Shown here: positions 34,250 to 42,586 of the stretch, in pieces
Position numbering within the stretch: position 1 is the first letter of the stretch
Layout: each line of letters starts with the position of its first letter
DNA from: Cribrihabitans_A pelagius
Lineage (GTDB): Bacteria > Pseudomonadota > Alphaproteobacteria > Rhodobacterales > Rhodobacteraceae
NCBI RefSeq assembly: GCF_048820915.1
Contig: NZ_JBMERR010000008.1
Coordinates: 1-64,000, forward strand
Reading direction: 5' to 3'
Length of the DNA: 64,000 nt
The notes under the pieces: generated by a model
What the model saw: the letters and a program-made list of their open reading frames with translations, nothing else
Databases searched by the model: none
What the model was told of the DNA's origin: nothing
Program-made: the position numbers and the translations under genes

Positions 34250-34785
34250 CAGACTTCTCCCCTGTTGATGGCCGGAGCCGGAGTGCCGGGCTGCCGGGGC
34301 GCCGCCGGCGCAGTGCCCTGAGGCACCGCCGGCGCGGTGCTGTGAGCGGCCGGGCTCGGGCCCGGGCTGTAGCTGCCCGCTTGCGGGCTGGCTTGGGTGT
34401 TCTCCGATGCCTTGGCAAAACGCGCCGCCGCAAAGCCCAGAAGTGCTGCGCTGCTAAGGAACATTACCGGGTTGCGGCGGGCGAAAGACGACACCGAGGT
34501 CACCATTTCGCCAAGGTCCTGGTCGCGGATCGAGTCGGACACATCCGCCAGCGTTCCGGCGATCTGGCCGATAGCGCGCTCCTGCGGTGTGCCGGAGCGC
34601 ATCTCCTCGGAGGCCTCGCGCAGGGCAGAGGCCACGGACTTCACGTCCTTGGCCACGCTTTCCTTGGCGGCATCGGCGCGCGAATGCGCCTCGTGCCGAG
34701 CGGTCTCCACAGCGTCCTGCGCCATCGCCTTGGCAGTTTCAGCTGCTTCATTGGCTGCGGATTTGATCTTGTCCTGTTCGGGCAT
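34249..34785 (-). CDS. Helical stress-type protein with one membrane segment
   Basis: The 178-residue protein has a long Ala/Glu/Lys-rich amphipathic region at 1-70 (AANEAAETAKAMAQDAVETA), a hydrophobic segment at about 110-130 (NPVMFLSSAALLGFAAARF) and a Pro/Ala-rich tail (from about 135). It resembles alphaproteobacterial nutrient-deprivation-induced proteins and DUF883-like membrane anchors. It is the second gene after the 22-residue peptide and overlaps the holin-X start. Function unknown. Confidence 0.7.
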   Translation of the reverse strand: MPEQDKIKSAANEAAETAKAMAQDAVETARHEAHSRADAAKESVAKDVKSVASALREASEEMRSGTPQERAIGQIAGTLADVSDSIRDQDLGEMVTSVSSFARRNPVMFLSSAALLGFAAARFAKASENTQASPQAGSYSPGPSPAAHSTAPAVPQGTAPAAPRQPGTPAPAINRGEV

Positions 34786-34802
34786 TGTTCAGTCTCCTGT
34801 TT

Positions 34803-34871
34803 TCACGCAATGAAGTTGAGCAGGGCGAGGACCACCACGACCACGCCAATGATGTAGAAGATGCTATGCAT
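34803..34871 (-). CDS. 22-residue single-span membrane peptide
   Basis: Small gene too short for ordinary gene finding. It reads M-HSIFYIIGVVVVVLALL-NFIA: one membrane helix with almost no soluble part. A clear ribosome site (GAGGAAAAAGGC) stands before the ATG. It ends 17 bases before the next start, so it heads the stress operon, and an EcfG-like promoter lies about 40 bases upstream. Similar tiny hydrophobic peptides occur in alphaproteobacterial stress operons; function unknown. Confidence 0.65.
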   Translation of the reverse strand: MHSIFYIIGVVVVVLALLNFIA

Positions 34872-34911
34872 GCCTTTTTCCTCGCTGCTGAACCTGATTT
34901 CCTGGCTATGA

Positions 34912-34937
34912 AACCCCCTGACAGGCGCAGAAGTTCC
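34912..34937 (-). promoter_or_regulatory. Possible EcfG (general stress sigma) promoter
   Basis: On the minus strand GGAAC is followed after 17 bases by GGTTTC, against the consensus GGAAC-N16/17-CGTT. It ends about 40 bases before the small-peptide start. The first base of the -10 box deviates from consensus. Confidence 0.4.
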
Positions 34938-35121
34938 CGGGTCACGCAGTTTTTCTCGGCTGCGCGAGCTGACTCCGGCACTTCGCGGGCACGCGGGCGC
35001 AGTCTGGTCCGGCGCGGGAAAAGCGCGGCTGGATCAGAGCGATGCCAAAGCCGGTATGCCGCAGAGCGCGCGGCGGAACAGAAATGCGGGGGGATCTGTA
35101 GTGGCGGCGCCGCGCGCGGGC

Positions 35122-36108
35122 TCAGGCGGTCAGCTCGGCCACCGGCCACAGGCACTGAAAGCGGATGCCGTTTGTCAGCCACTCCAGCTTGGGCTCGCCC
35201 TCCGCAGTGGCTGCGGCCATTTTCAGCAGCACCTGCATGCCGAACCCGTTGCCGACCGCCGGCGGCACCACTTGGCGCGGCAGTGTTTCCTTCCAGTCGA
35301 GCAGCAGCATGCTGCCATCGCCGGGGCAGGAAATCTCCAGCCTGACTGTGCCGTTTTCATGCACCGCTAGCGCCCCGTGCTTCATCGCATTGGTCATCAG
35401 CTCGTTCAGCACCAGCGCAATCGTCTGCGCAGACTGGGCGTTGAGCGCCATCGCGCAGATGTCGCGCCGCAGGCGGGTGTCAAAGGCGATCGGCGCCAGC
35501 ACCGCTTCGGCAATCTCGCCGATCAGCGGCTTGCGGTCCTTGGCTGCGAAGACAACGTTGTTGAGCGCCGCGATTGCATTGATCCGGCTCAGGAAAGACT
35601 CGCTGAGTTCCGGGATGCCGGGGGCGGTGCGGGCCAGCATCCGGTAGATGCTGCTGACCAGCGTCAGGATGTTCTTCACCCGGTGCGACATCTCCCCGGC
35701 CAGGAGCTCGTTGTGCAGGACCGCACTCTTCAAGTCGGTGACGTCGAAATTGACCCCGATCAGGATGCCCTTGCGACCCTCGCGCGGCAGGAAAGCGCCC
35801 TTGCCCGCCAGCCACAGCACGCTGCCGCCGGGCGTCAGGAAACGAAATTCCACGCTGTAGGGGGCGCCAGTGGTGGTGGCGTCGGCCACGGCCTTTTCCA
35901 CCGCAGGCCGGTCTTCCGCATGCACATGCTTGAGGAACTCGCCCGCGTCAGCGCGTTTCGGCAGGCCGGTCAGGCCGGTCAGCCGCCGCAGCGTGTCATC
36001 CAGTTCGCAGAGATCCGATTCCAGATCCCAGACCCAGCGCCCCGTGCGCGAGACCGTGGTCGCGATCTGCTGCCATTCCCCCTCCGATACGTAGTCCTCA
36101 CTGAACAT
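35122..36108 (-). CDS. PAS-HWE/HisKA_2 family sensor histidine kinase
   Basis: The 328-residue soluble kinase has a PAS domain at about 15-130 (SRTGRWVWDLESDLCELDDTLRRLTG) and a dimerisation/phosphoacceptor helix LLAGEMSHRVKNILTLVSSIYRM (His about 141). The ATPase domain has LVLNELMTNAMKHGAL and the W-x-E element DWKETLP. This subclass often feeds the PhyR-NepR-EcfG general stress response in alphaproteobacteria. It has no membrane segment, so it senses a cytoplasmic cue. GGAGGTTCAT precedes the start. It is transcribed toward the stress operon and away from the receiver protein gene. Confidence 0.88.
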   Translation of the reverse strand: MFSEDYVSEGEWQQIATTVSRTGRWVWDLESDLCELDDTLRRLTGLTGLPKRADAGEFLKHVHAEDRPAVEKAVADATTTGAPYSVEFRFLTPGGSVLWLAGKGAFLPREGRKGILIGVNFDVTDLKSAVLHNELLAGEMSHRVKNILTLVSSIYRMLARTAPGIPELSESFLSRINAIAALNNVVFAAKDRKPLIGEIAEAVLAPIAFDTRLRRDICAMALNAQSAQTIALVLNELMTNAMKHGALAVHENGTVRLEISCPGDGSMLLLDWKETLPRQVVPPAVGNGFGMQVLLKMAAATAEGEPKLEWLTNGIRFQCLWPVAELTA

Positions 36109-36409
36109 ATGAACCTCCGGGGGATACGGTACTTCTTGCTGGCCTCAACCGCGGCGCGTGTCAATATGCCTTCACGCTGCCGCTGCGGCAGCTTGGACCC
36201 GGGGCCGGGCGCAAGCGGCCCGTCAAAAGTCGCAGCGGCCCGCTTCTTCAGCGTTAAAATACCCCTCACTGCCAGCCGTGCTCAGATTTCGTTAACGCTG
36301 ATCACCCGAAACTTCGGTATCTGTGCGGCGGCTGCGTCCTGTGGCCCCGGACTGCCGCGCCTCTGTGCAAGCGCGAGCAAAGATATAGTAAAGTTTACGG
36401 GGTGAAGTA
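36109..36409. promoter_or_regulatory. Divergent gap between HWE kinase and receiver gene
   Basis: 301 bases with no gene. AT-rich AAGATATAGTAAAGTTTAC (36381-36399) close to the receiver start may contain its -10 region. No operator repeat was recognised. Confidence 0.35.
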
Positions 36410-37141
36410 ATGTCGAATATGCAAATGCCCGGGTATCCGGCCGCCGCCCAGCAGCGTCCGCTGCTGCTGAATGTTCTGTCGGTGGACGACGATGAAATCG
36501 ACCGGATGCGCCTGCGCAAGATCTGCCGCAGCGCCGGCCTACAGATCGACTTCCACGAGGCGGCGAACCTGCAGGAAATGCGCCAGAAGCTGGAGGATGA
36601 GTTCTACGACCTGGTGTTTCTCGACCATAATCTCGGGATGGACACCGGGCTCGATGCGCTGAAGATTTTGGTCACCCATGAGGATCAGGTGCAGGCGGTG
36701 CCGATCATGCTGACCAGCGCCACCAGCTACCAGATCGCGGTGGAGGCGATGCGCAAGGGATGCGCCGACTACATTGTGAAGGAGCAGCTGACAGTGGATG
36801 CGCTGATCAAATCGGTGACCTCCGCGATCGAGCGGCGCGCGCTCTATGGCCAGCTCTCCAGCAGCCGCGCCTCGGAAAAGGAACTGAAGCGCATCTTCGA
36901 GCGCTTCATGCTGGGCTGCGGGCCGGAGATCCGGGTGCTGCTGAGCCGGACCCTGGCGGGCCTCAGGGTGATCAAGTCGCAGGCCCGCACTGGGGAAGGC
37001 GCGGATCCGGTGCACCTGTCGGATTTCTCTGCGCTGGAGCGCAGCTGCAAGGACATGGTGATGTTCATGGATGACGTGGAAACCGTGGTGCACGACTGCC
37101 GCCTCGCGATTGGCGCCGGAGGGGAACGACAGTTGCAATGA
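36410..37141 (+). CDS. Response regulator: receiver domain with uncharacterised helical C-terminus
   Basis: The 243-residue protein has a CheY-like receiver domain at about 20-145: acidic pair VDDDEIDR, phosphoacceptor Asp in DLVFLDHNLGMDTG, TSAT and the conserved Lys in YIVKEQ. Residues 150-240 form a helical region (SEKELKRIFERFMLGCGPEIRVLLSRTL) with no DNA-binding motif that I recognise. It precedes a receiver-kinase gene by 105 bases, with HWE kinase divergent. It may signal by protein contact rather than DNA binding. Confidence 0.83.
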   Translation: MSNMQMPGYPAAAQQRPLLLNVLSVDDDEIDRMRLRKICRSAGLQIDFHEAANLQEMRQKLEDEFYDLVFLDHNLGMDTGLDALKILVTHEDQVQAVPIMLTSATSYQIAVEAMRKGCADYIVKEQLTVDALIKSVTSAIERRALYGQLSSSRASEKELKRIFERFMLGCGPEIRVLLSRTLAGLRVIKSQARTGEGADPVHLSDFSALERSCKDMVMFMDDVETVVHDCRLAIGAGGERQLQ

Positions 37142-37246
37142 TGCCGCCGCGGGCGCGCCTGAATACCGGCGCGGCCGCGCCGCCGGGCGGGGGTTTTCCG
37201 GATTTGCAGTGCCAGAAGGATGCAAACATGCCAGAAGGATGCAGTA

Positions 37247-38338
37247 ATGACAGCACAGAACATTCTGATTGTCGATGATGATGCCGGTGACCGTAAACTG
37301 CTGCGCCGGCATCTCAGGAAGCTCTACCCCGATGCCAGCCTCTATGAGGCCGAAAACGGCCGCCAGGCGCTGGGCTTCACGGAAACCCCCGTGGATGTGG
37401 CCTTTGTCGATTACCTGCTGCCCGGCGGCACGGGGATCGAGCTGATCGCGCATCTGAAGGCGGCCTGGCCGCGGCTGGTGCTTTTCGTGATCACCGGGCA
37501 GGGCGACGAGGAGGTCGCCAAGAGCGCCATTCTGGAAGGTGCGGACGACTACATCCCGAAATCGGCGATCACCGCCCGCGCGCTGGAACGGATGGTCGAA
37601 AATGCCCTGCAGGTGGCCGACATGCGCTGGCGCATCGAGGAGCACCGGAACGAGCTGCAACTGTTCTCCGACGTGCTGGTGCATGACTTGCGTGCGCCAA
37701 TCCGGGCCCTGCAATTCCTCAGCAGCCAGATTCAGGAGGATTACGCCGCCGGAGAGATGGAGGATGTCGCCCGCGGTTTCAAGCTGATCAAGAAATCCGT
37801 GGCCAAGATGTCCGACCTGATCGAACGCTTGGCCTGCCATATCAACCCGCACAGCGAAGGCGCGGCGGAAGTGGTGACGGTGGACAGCCTGGTCGAAAGC
37901 CTGCGGGTGACCATGGTGCAGGATATCGCGGAATCCGGCGCCCGGATTGAATGCATCTCAAACGGACTGTCTGTGCTTTGCTTCCCGCCTGAAATCACCC
38001 AGCTCTTGCAGAATCTGGCGGGCAATTCCATCAAGTACAGCGGCGGCAGAACACCCCACATCCGGATCGCCGCGGTGCAGGAAGAGGGCGGCTTGCGTAT
38101 TACGGTGGCCGACAACGGCATCGGTGTGCCGCCGGAATACCGCAACCGGATCTTCGAGCCCTTCAAGCGGCTGCAGCGCACCAGCGACCTGCCCGGCACC
38201 GGCCTGGGCCTCGCCACTTGCTCCAAGATCGCCAAGCGCCACAACGGGGACATCTGGTGCGACCCGGAAGTCAGCGAGGGCACGGCCATTCACTTCACCC
38301 TGCGGCTGAAACAGAAAGAGGAGACGGAAACAGCGTGA
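37247..38338 (+). CDS. Receiver-histidine kinase hybrid (REC-HisKA-HATPase)
   Basis: The 363-residue cytoplasmic protein has an N-terminal receiver domain (ILIVDDDAGDRKLLRRHL, VAFVDYLLPGGTG with Asp phosphoacceptor, VITGQGDEE, YIPKSAIT) joined to a HisKA helix (FSDVLVHDLRAPIRALQFLSSQI, His about 150) and an HATPase domain (LLQNLAGNSIKYSG, VADNGIGVPP, FKRLQRTSDLPGTGLGLATCSKI). REC-kinase proteins relay between two systems. The start MTAQNILI has AAGGATGCAGTA before it. A second ATG 27 bases upstream lies in a 15-bp duplicated stretch. Probably one operon with the receiver gene before it. Confidence 0.87.
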   Translation: MTAQNILIVDDDAGDRKLLRRHLRKLYPDASLYEAENGRQALGFTETPVDVAFVDYLLPGGTGIELIAHLKAAWPRLVLFVITGQGDEEVAKSAILEGADDYIPKSAITARALERMVENALQVADMRWRIEEHRNELQLFSDVLVHDLRAPIRALQFLSSQIQEDYAAGEMEDVARGFKLIKKSVAKMSDLIERLACHINPHSEGAAEVVTVDSLVESLRVTMVQDIAESGARIECISNGLSVLCFPPEITQLLQNLAGNSIKYSGGRTPHIRIAAVQEEGGLRITVADNGIGVPPEYRNRIFEPFKRLQRTSDLPGTGLGLATCSKIAKRHNGDIWCDPEVSEGTAIHFTLRLKQKEETETA

Positions 38339-38595
38339 CGCCGCAGGCTTCTGCGGTGCATTCTTGACCGGCAGAGGCGGATCGATCATCCTTGGCGGGC
38401 AGGACCGCACCCCGCTGGCATCTTGATGGCCGGCGGAAGGGCGGTATCTGGCAGGCGGCAGCCGGGCGTTGGCCCGCGGCAAATGCCGCCGGGAGGTGTG
38501 CCGGGATTGTCCCGGCAGACAAGACGGCCCGAAGGACCGAAGACCGGACGCACAGACATCCGGAAATGACGCAGATCGAAGGTGAGGCCCGCCGC

Positions 38596-39795
38596 ATGTG
38601 CGCCGCATCGCGGAAGAAATTCCTGCACGGCACCCACCGGCTGCGCGGCCCGGCGCAGACGCTGGAGCAGGTCAGGCCGCATCTGGACCGCATGGGCATC
38701 ACCCGGATCGCCAACTTGACCGGGCTGGACCGGATCGGCCTGCCCGTGGTGATGGCAGCGCGCCCCAACTCCCGCTCGGTTGCCGTGTCGCTCGGCAAGG
38801 GGCTGACGCTGGCGGCGGCGCAGGCCTCTGCCGTGATGGAAGCGGCGGAAAGCTGGCACGCCGAACGGATCCGCCTGCCGCAGCGCAGCGCCCGTGCCGC
38901 CGATCTGGCGGAGGAAGGTATGGTTGCCGATACCGCCCGCCTGCCGCGGGTGGGGGGCGGCAGCTTTGATCCGGACCGGGCGATGCTCTGGACGCGGGCG
39001 CAGGAGCTGAACAGCGGCGCGCCCTGCTGGGTGCCCTCGGAAATGCTGGATACCGACTATACCGGCCCGCCCGCGGGCGGGCAGGGCGCGTTTCCGCGCA
39101 GCACCAATGGGCTTGCTTCCGGGAACGGCTATCTCGAGGCCGCTTGCCACGCCATCTGCGAGCTTGTCGAGCGCGACGCCGCAACGCTCTGGCATCAGGC
39201 GCCGCCCGGGCCCCGTCTCGATCCGGCAACGGTGTCGGATGAGGCTTGCGCCGGGGTGCTGGCCCGGCTCGCCGCCGCCGGAGTGGAGACCGGGATCTGG
39301 GACATGACCACCGATACCGGCATCGCCTGCTTTCACTGCGCGCTCTGCGAGGCCGGGGGGCAGCCGGGCCACATCGGCATCGGGGACGGCTGCCACCCGG
39401 ACCGCGGCATCGCGCTCTTGCGCGCGCTGAGCGAGGCGGCGCAGACCCGGCTGACCTATGTCTCAGGCGCGCGCGATGATCTGGATCCGGCCGATTTCAC
39501 CGGGGCGGAGATGGCCCGGAGGGCCGCTTACGTGCGGGGCCTGATCCGCGGCACCCAAGCCACGGCGCCCTTCCAGGACGTGCCCACCTTGCACAGTGCA
39601 GCCTTCGAGGAAGACATGGACTGGCTGCTCGCCCGGCTGCAAGCGGCGGGGTTCGGCCAGGTGATGGCGGCGGATCTGTCACGGCCGGAGATCGGCATTG
39701 CCGTGGTGCGCGCGGTGGTCCCGGGCCTGGAGGCGCCGCATGACGACCCGGATTTCCTGCCCGGTGCGCGCGCCGCCCGGGCCGGGGCGGCATGA
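38596..39795 (+). CDS. YcaO-domain protein (TfuA-associated, probable peptide thioamidase/cyclodehydratase)
   Basis: YcaO enzymes use ATP to activate a peptide amide backbone, giving azolines or, with TfuA, thioamides. The 399-residue protein has the YcaO ATP-site pattern: MEAAESWHAE (81-90), STNGLASGNGYLEAACHAICELVERD (169-194, with E181, E189, E192) and an N-terminus KKFLHGTHR..TLEQVRP typical of TfuA-linked YcaOs. The chosen start has AAGGTGAGG nine bases upstream; an ATG 30 bases earlier with a weaker site is possible. It overlaps tfuA by ATGA. No E1-like or dehydrogenase partner is present, favouring thioamide chemistry. Its substrate is not known. Confidence 0.87.
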   Translation: MCAASRKKFLHGTHRLRGPAQTLEQVRPHLDRMGITRIANLTGLDRIGLPVVMAARPNSRSVAVSLGKGLTLAAAQASAVMEAAESWHAERIRLPQRSARAADLAEEGMVADTARLPRVGGGSFDPDRAMLWTRAQELNSGAPCWVPSEMLDTDYTGPPAGGQGAFPRSTNGLASGNGYLEAACHAICELVERDAATLWHQAPPGPRLDPATVSDEACAGVLARLAAAGVETGIWDMTTDTGIACFHCALCEAGGQPGHIGIGDGCHPDRGIALLRALSEAAQTRLTYVSGARDDLDPADFTGAEMARRAAYVRGLIRGTQATAPFQDVPTLHSAAFEEDMDWLLARLQAAGFGQVMAADLSRPEIGIAVVRAVVPGLEAPHDDPDFLPGARAARAGAA

Positions 39796-41126
39796 GCGCG
39801 GTAGTCTTCTGCGGTCCCACGCTGGCGGCGGCGCGGGTGCGCGGCCTGCTGGCGGCGGAGGTGCGGCCGCCTGCGCGCCAGGGCGACATCTACCGCGCCG
39901 CCAGCGCAGGGCCGGCCGCAATAGGCCTGATCGACGGGTACTTCGACGGCGTGCCCTCGGTATGGCACAAGGAGATACTCTGGGCTCTGGAGCAGGGCAT
40001 CGCCGTCTTTGGCAGCGCCAGTATGGGCGCGCTCAGGGCGGCGGAGCTGGATCGCTTTGGAATGATCGGCGTGGGGACGATCTACGAGGCCTACGCAAGC
40101 GGTTCGCTTTGCGATGACGACGAAGTCGCGCTGCAACACGGGCCCGAAGCGCTGGGCTTCCCACCCTTGAGCGAGCCGATGGTGTCAGTACGCGCCACTC
40201 TGGACGCGGCCTGCGGTGCCGGGGTTCTGGCCCGCGGCACCGCGGAAGCGCTGCGCAGCGCGGCCAAAGCGCTGTTCTACAAGCACCGAAGCTGGGACCG
40301 GATCCTGGCTGAAGCGGGCGTTGGGGCGGAGACCCGGCAGTTTTCTGACTGGCTGCCGGGCGGGCGTGTCGATGCCAAGGCCCGCGACGCCTGCGAAATG
40401 CTCCGGCGCATGGCGGCGCATCTGGAGCAGCACCCGGCACCCGCCCCACCGCGGCCGCAGCGAATGGAGCGCACGCTGGCGTGGCAGGGGCTGACCCGGC
40501 GGATGGCGGCTCAGGAGCCGGAGGCCGCCGAGCGGGCAGTGCTGGACGAATTGCGCCTCGACCCGCCGCGCTATGCCGCGCTGCACCCGCGCGCCTGCCT
40601 GCGTCTGTTTATGCGGACAGGCCGTGTTCCGCGCGGCACTGCGCCCGGCCGCGCGGCGTTGCTGGAGGAGATGGCGCGCCACCGGTCCAGTGCCGGGCTG
40701 CCGCGGCGCCGCGACCTGCAGCGCTGGCTGGCAGAGAACGGGCTGGACACGGCCGGCTATGAAGACTTGCTGCGCGGCTCGGTGCAGGCGGGGCAAGCGG
40801 GAGCGCTGGCAGGCGCGGACCTCGGTCCGCATCTGCTGGCGGAGTTGCGGCTGTCGGGCGGCTATGCGGCGCTGGCGGCGCGGGCCGAAGCTAAGCGGCG
40901 GGCGGCTCAGGCCACCGGGGCTGATCCACCGCTCGACCCGGCCGGGCAGCAAGCCCTGCTGATCTGGTTCTTCGAGGAGCTCTGGGACCTGGATCTGCCG
41001 CCGGACCTGGAGGCCTATGCCGCCGGATTGGGCCTTGCGGACAGGCCAGCGCTATGCCGGCTGATCGCAGAGGAATACCGGTTCCGCCACGCCGAAGGCG
41101 GCGCGGTGGCCCGCGGCAGCGGCTGA
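39792..41126 (+). CDS. tfuA: TfuA-like protein (YcaO partner) with long helical C-terminus
   Basis: The 444-residue protein has a TfuA core at about 1-130: VVFCGPTLAA, IGLIDGYFDGVPSVWHKEILWALEQGIAVFGSASMGALRAAEL and IYEAYASGSLCDDDEVAL. TfuA proteins help YcaO, probably by supplying sulfur for backbone thioamidation (known for trifolitoxin and methyl-CoM reductase). Residues 150-440 are Ala/Arg-rich helices without recognised domain, much longer than minimal TfuA. The start overlaps the YcaO stop, giving strict coupling. The metallopeptidase gene follows after 26 bases. Confidence 0.87.
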   Translation: MSAVVFCGPTLAAARVRGLLAAEVRPPARQGDIYRAASAGPAAIGLIDGYFDGVPSVWHKEILWALEQGIAVFGSASMGALRAAELDRFGMIGVGTIYEAYASGSLCDDDEVALQHGPEALGFPPLSEPMVSVRATLDAACGAGVLARGTAEALRSAAKALFYKHRSWDRILAEAGVGAETRQFSDWLPGGRVDAKARDACEMLRRMAAHLEQHPAPAPPRPQRMERTLAWQGLTRRMAAQEPEAAERAVLDELRLDPPRYAALHPRACLRLFMRTGRVPRGTAPGRAALLEEMARHRSSAGLPRRRDLQRWLAENGLDTAGYEDLLRGSVQAGQAGALAGADLGPHLLAELRLSGGYAALAARAEAKRRAAQATGADPPLDPAGQQALLIWFFEELWDLDLPPDLEAYAAGLGLADRPALCRLIAEEYRFRHAEGGAVARGSG

Positions 41127-41152
41127 GGCGCGAAACAAGGAAGGGGAGATAC

Positions 41153-42442
41153 ATGAGCGACGAAAGCGGCGGCGAGGCGCCCGGCACACGCTTCCTCCTG
41201 TTCCCGCAGTCGCCCTTCCGGTCGGAAGAGCCAGTGCTGGAGCTGATCGAAATCTCCGCCCCTCCGGGCACGATCGGGCCAGGGCCATCGGGGCCGCGCA
41301 TGTATGCGGTCGATCCCCTGGGCAAGACCGTGCCTTACGGCGCGCTTCTTCCCGGGCAGGGCGGGCCAGAAATGTATCTGCCGCCCTGGGACGGCGCGCT
41401 GGGCCCGGCACCCGCACCGGATGCGCAGGGACACTTCCTGCATGTAACCCCCGCCGATCCGGGCTTCGAGGCCGCGCATCTCTTTGCCGCCGCGCATTTT
41501 ACGCTGGACGTCTGGGAGGGTTATTTCGGTCATGAAATTCCCTGGCATTTCGCCCGTGATTTCGACCGGCTGGAACTGTCGCTGCTGCCGGGGCTGGACA
41601 ACGCCCATATCGGCTGGGGCTTTTTGGAGACCGGCGGCAGCGAGGAGCATGGCGGCGAGTACCGGCCCTATAGCCTCAATTTCGACGTAGTCGCGCATGA
41701 GATGGGCCATGCGGTCATCTACAGCGTTGTAGGCATGCCAAGCGAGGATACGGCGCCGGGCGAATATTACGGCTTCCACGAATCCGCCGCCGACATGGTC
41801 TCGCTGCTGGCCGCGCTGCATTTCGGCTCGGTGATCGAGACGCTTCTGGAGCAGACACGCGGCAATCTCTATACCTTCAACCAGCTGAACCGCTTTGCCG
41901 AATTGTCGGAAAACGCGCAGATCCGCATGGCAGCGAATACCCGGGTGCTGTCCGACTTCGCGGGCGGCTGGAGCAGCGAGCACGCGCTGTCGGAACCGCT
42001 GACCGGAGCGCTGTTCGACATTCTGGTCGACATCTTTCACGAACGCCTGCTGGTACACGGGCTGATCACGCCCGGGATGGAGGATCTCTCCGACCACCTG
42101 GAAGACAGCCCCGACTATGGCGCGGTGATGCAGACGCTGTTCGATGCGCGCTATGCACTTGATCCCGATGGCTTTCGCCGCGCCCTGATCGAGGCGCGCG
42201 ATTTCATGGGCTCTTATCTGGCGGAGGCCTGGCGGCTTCTGGATGCGGACAGTCTCAGCTATGCCGCGGTGGAAGAGGCGTTGCTTCACGTGGATCGCGA
42301 GATCACCGGCGGCGCCTTCGAAAGCATCATCGAAGGCAATTTCCGGATGCGCGAAATCGGCCTGGTGCAGCCCGGCCCCAGGCTGGCAGAGGCGGGCAAG
42401 GACAGCCACGCGGCCTCGGTGCGCACCCGCGTGCCGGAATAA
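41153..42442 (+). CDS. HExxH zinc metallopeptidase-like protein in the YcaO-TfuA operon
   Basis: The 429-residue protein has a gluzincin-type active site: DVVAHEMGHAVIY (H182, E183, H186) and a third ligand Glu in GFHESAADMVS (E210), as in M4/M36-like peptidases. There is no signal peptide, so it should act in the cytoplasm unless exported otherwise. The start MSDESGGE has GGAAGGGGAGATAC before it. In RiPP operons a peptidase beside YcaO commonly removes leader peptide; here it may instead process or be the substrate. It is followed, after 144 bases, by the SGAKV-repeat gene. Confidence 0.75.
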   Translation: MSDESGGEAPGTRFLLFPQSPFRSEEPVLELIEISAPPGTIGPGPSGPRMYAVDPLGKTVPYGALLPGQGGPEMYLPPWDGALGPAPAPDAQGHFLHVTPADPGFEAAHLFAAAHFTLDVWEGYFGHEIPWHFARDFDRLELSLLPGLDNAHIGWGFLETGGSEEHGGEYRPYSLNFDVVAHEMGHAVIYSVVGMPSEDTAPGEYYGFHESAADMVSLLAALHFGSVIETLLEQTRGNLYTFNQLNRFAELSENAQIRMAANTRVLSDFAGGWSSEHALSEPLTGALFDILVDIFHERLLVHGLITPGMEDLSDHLEDSPDYGAVMQTLFDARYALDPDGFRRALIEARDFMGSYLAEAWRLLDADSLSYAAVEEALLHVDREITGGAFESIIEGNFRMREIGLVQPGPRLAEAGKDSHAASVRTRVPE

Positions 42443-42586
42443 ACATTCGCAATTCCTTTGTTTTATGCCCCTTTTTGTGGCATTTTTGCGGGATAGGTTT
42501 TTCCCGCCCGCGGCAATTGCAGCCCGGGGAGCGGCGCGGGAAAAGCTGGAAAGTGTGTTTATGTACCTTTAGCCACGGGAGTGAGT
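42443..42586 (+). promoter_or_regulatory. AT-rich gap before the SGAKV gene
   Basis: 144 bases whose first third is T-rich (TTCCTTTGTTTTATGCCCC), in contrast to its neighbours. It may carry a separate promoter for the repeat protein. A 35-codon frame within it lacks a ribosome site. Confidence 0.4.

Noticed and set aside
42465..42572. 35-codon frame just before the SGAKV gene
   Set aside because: No ribosome site and no conserved motif; considered as a RiPP precursor but it has no Cys and no leader-core pattern.
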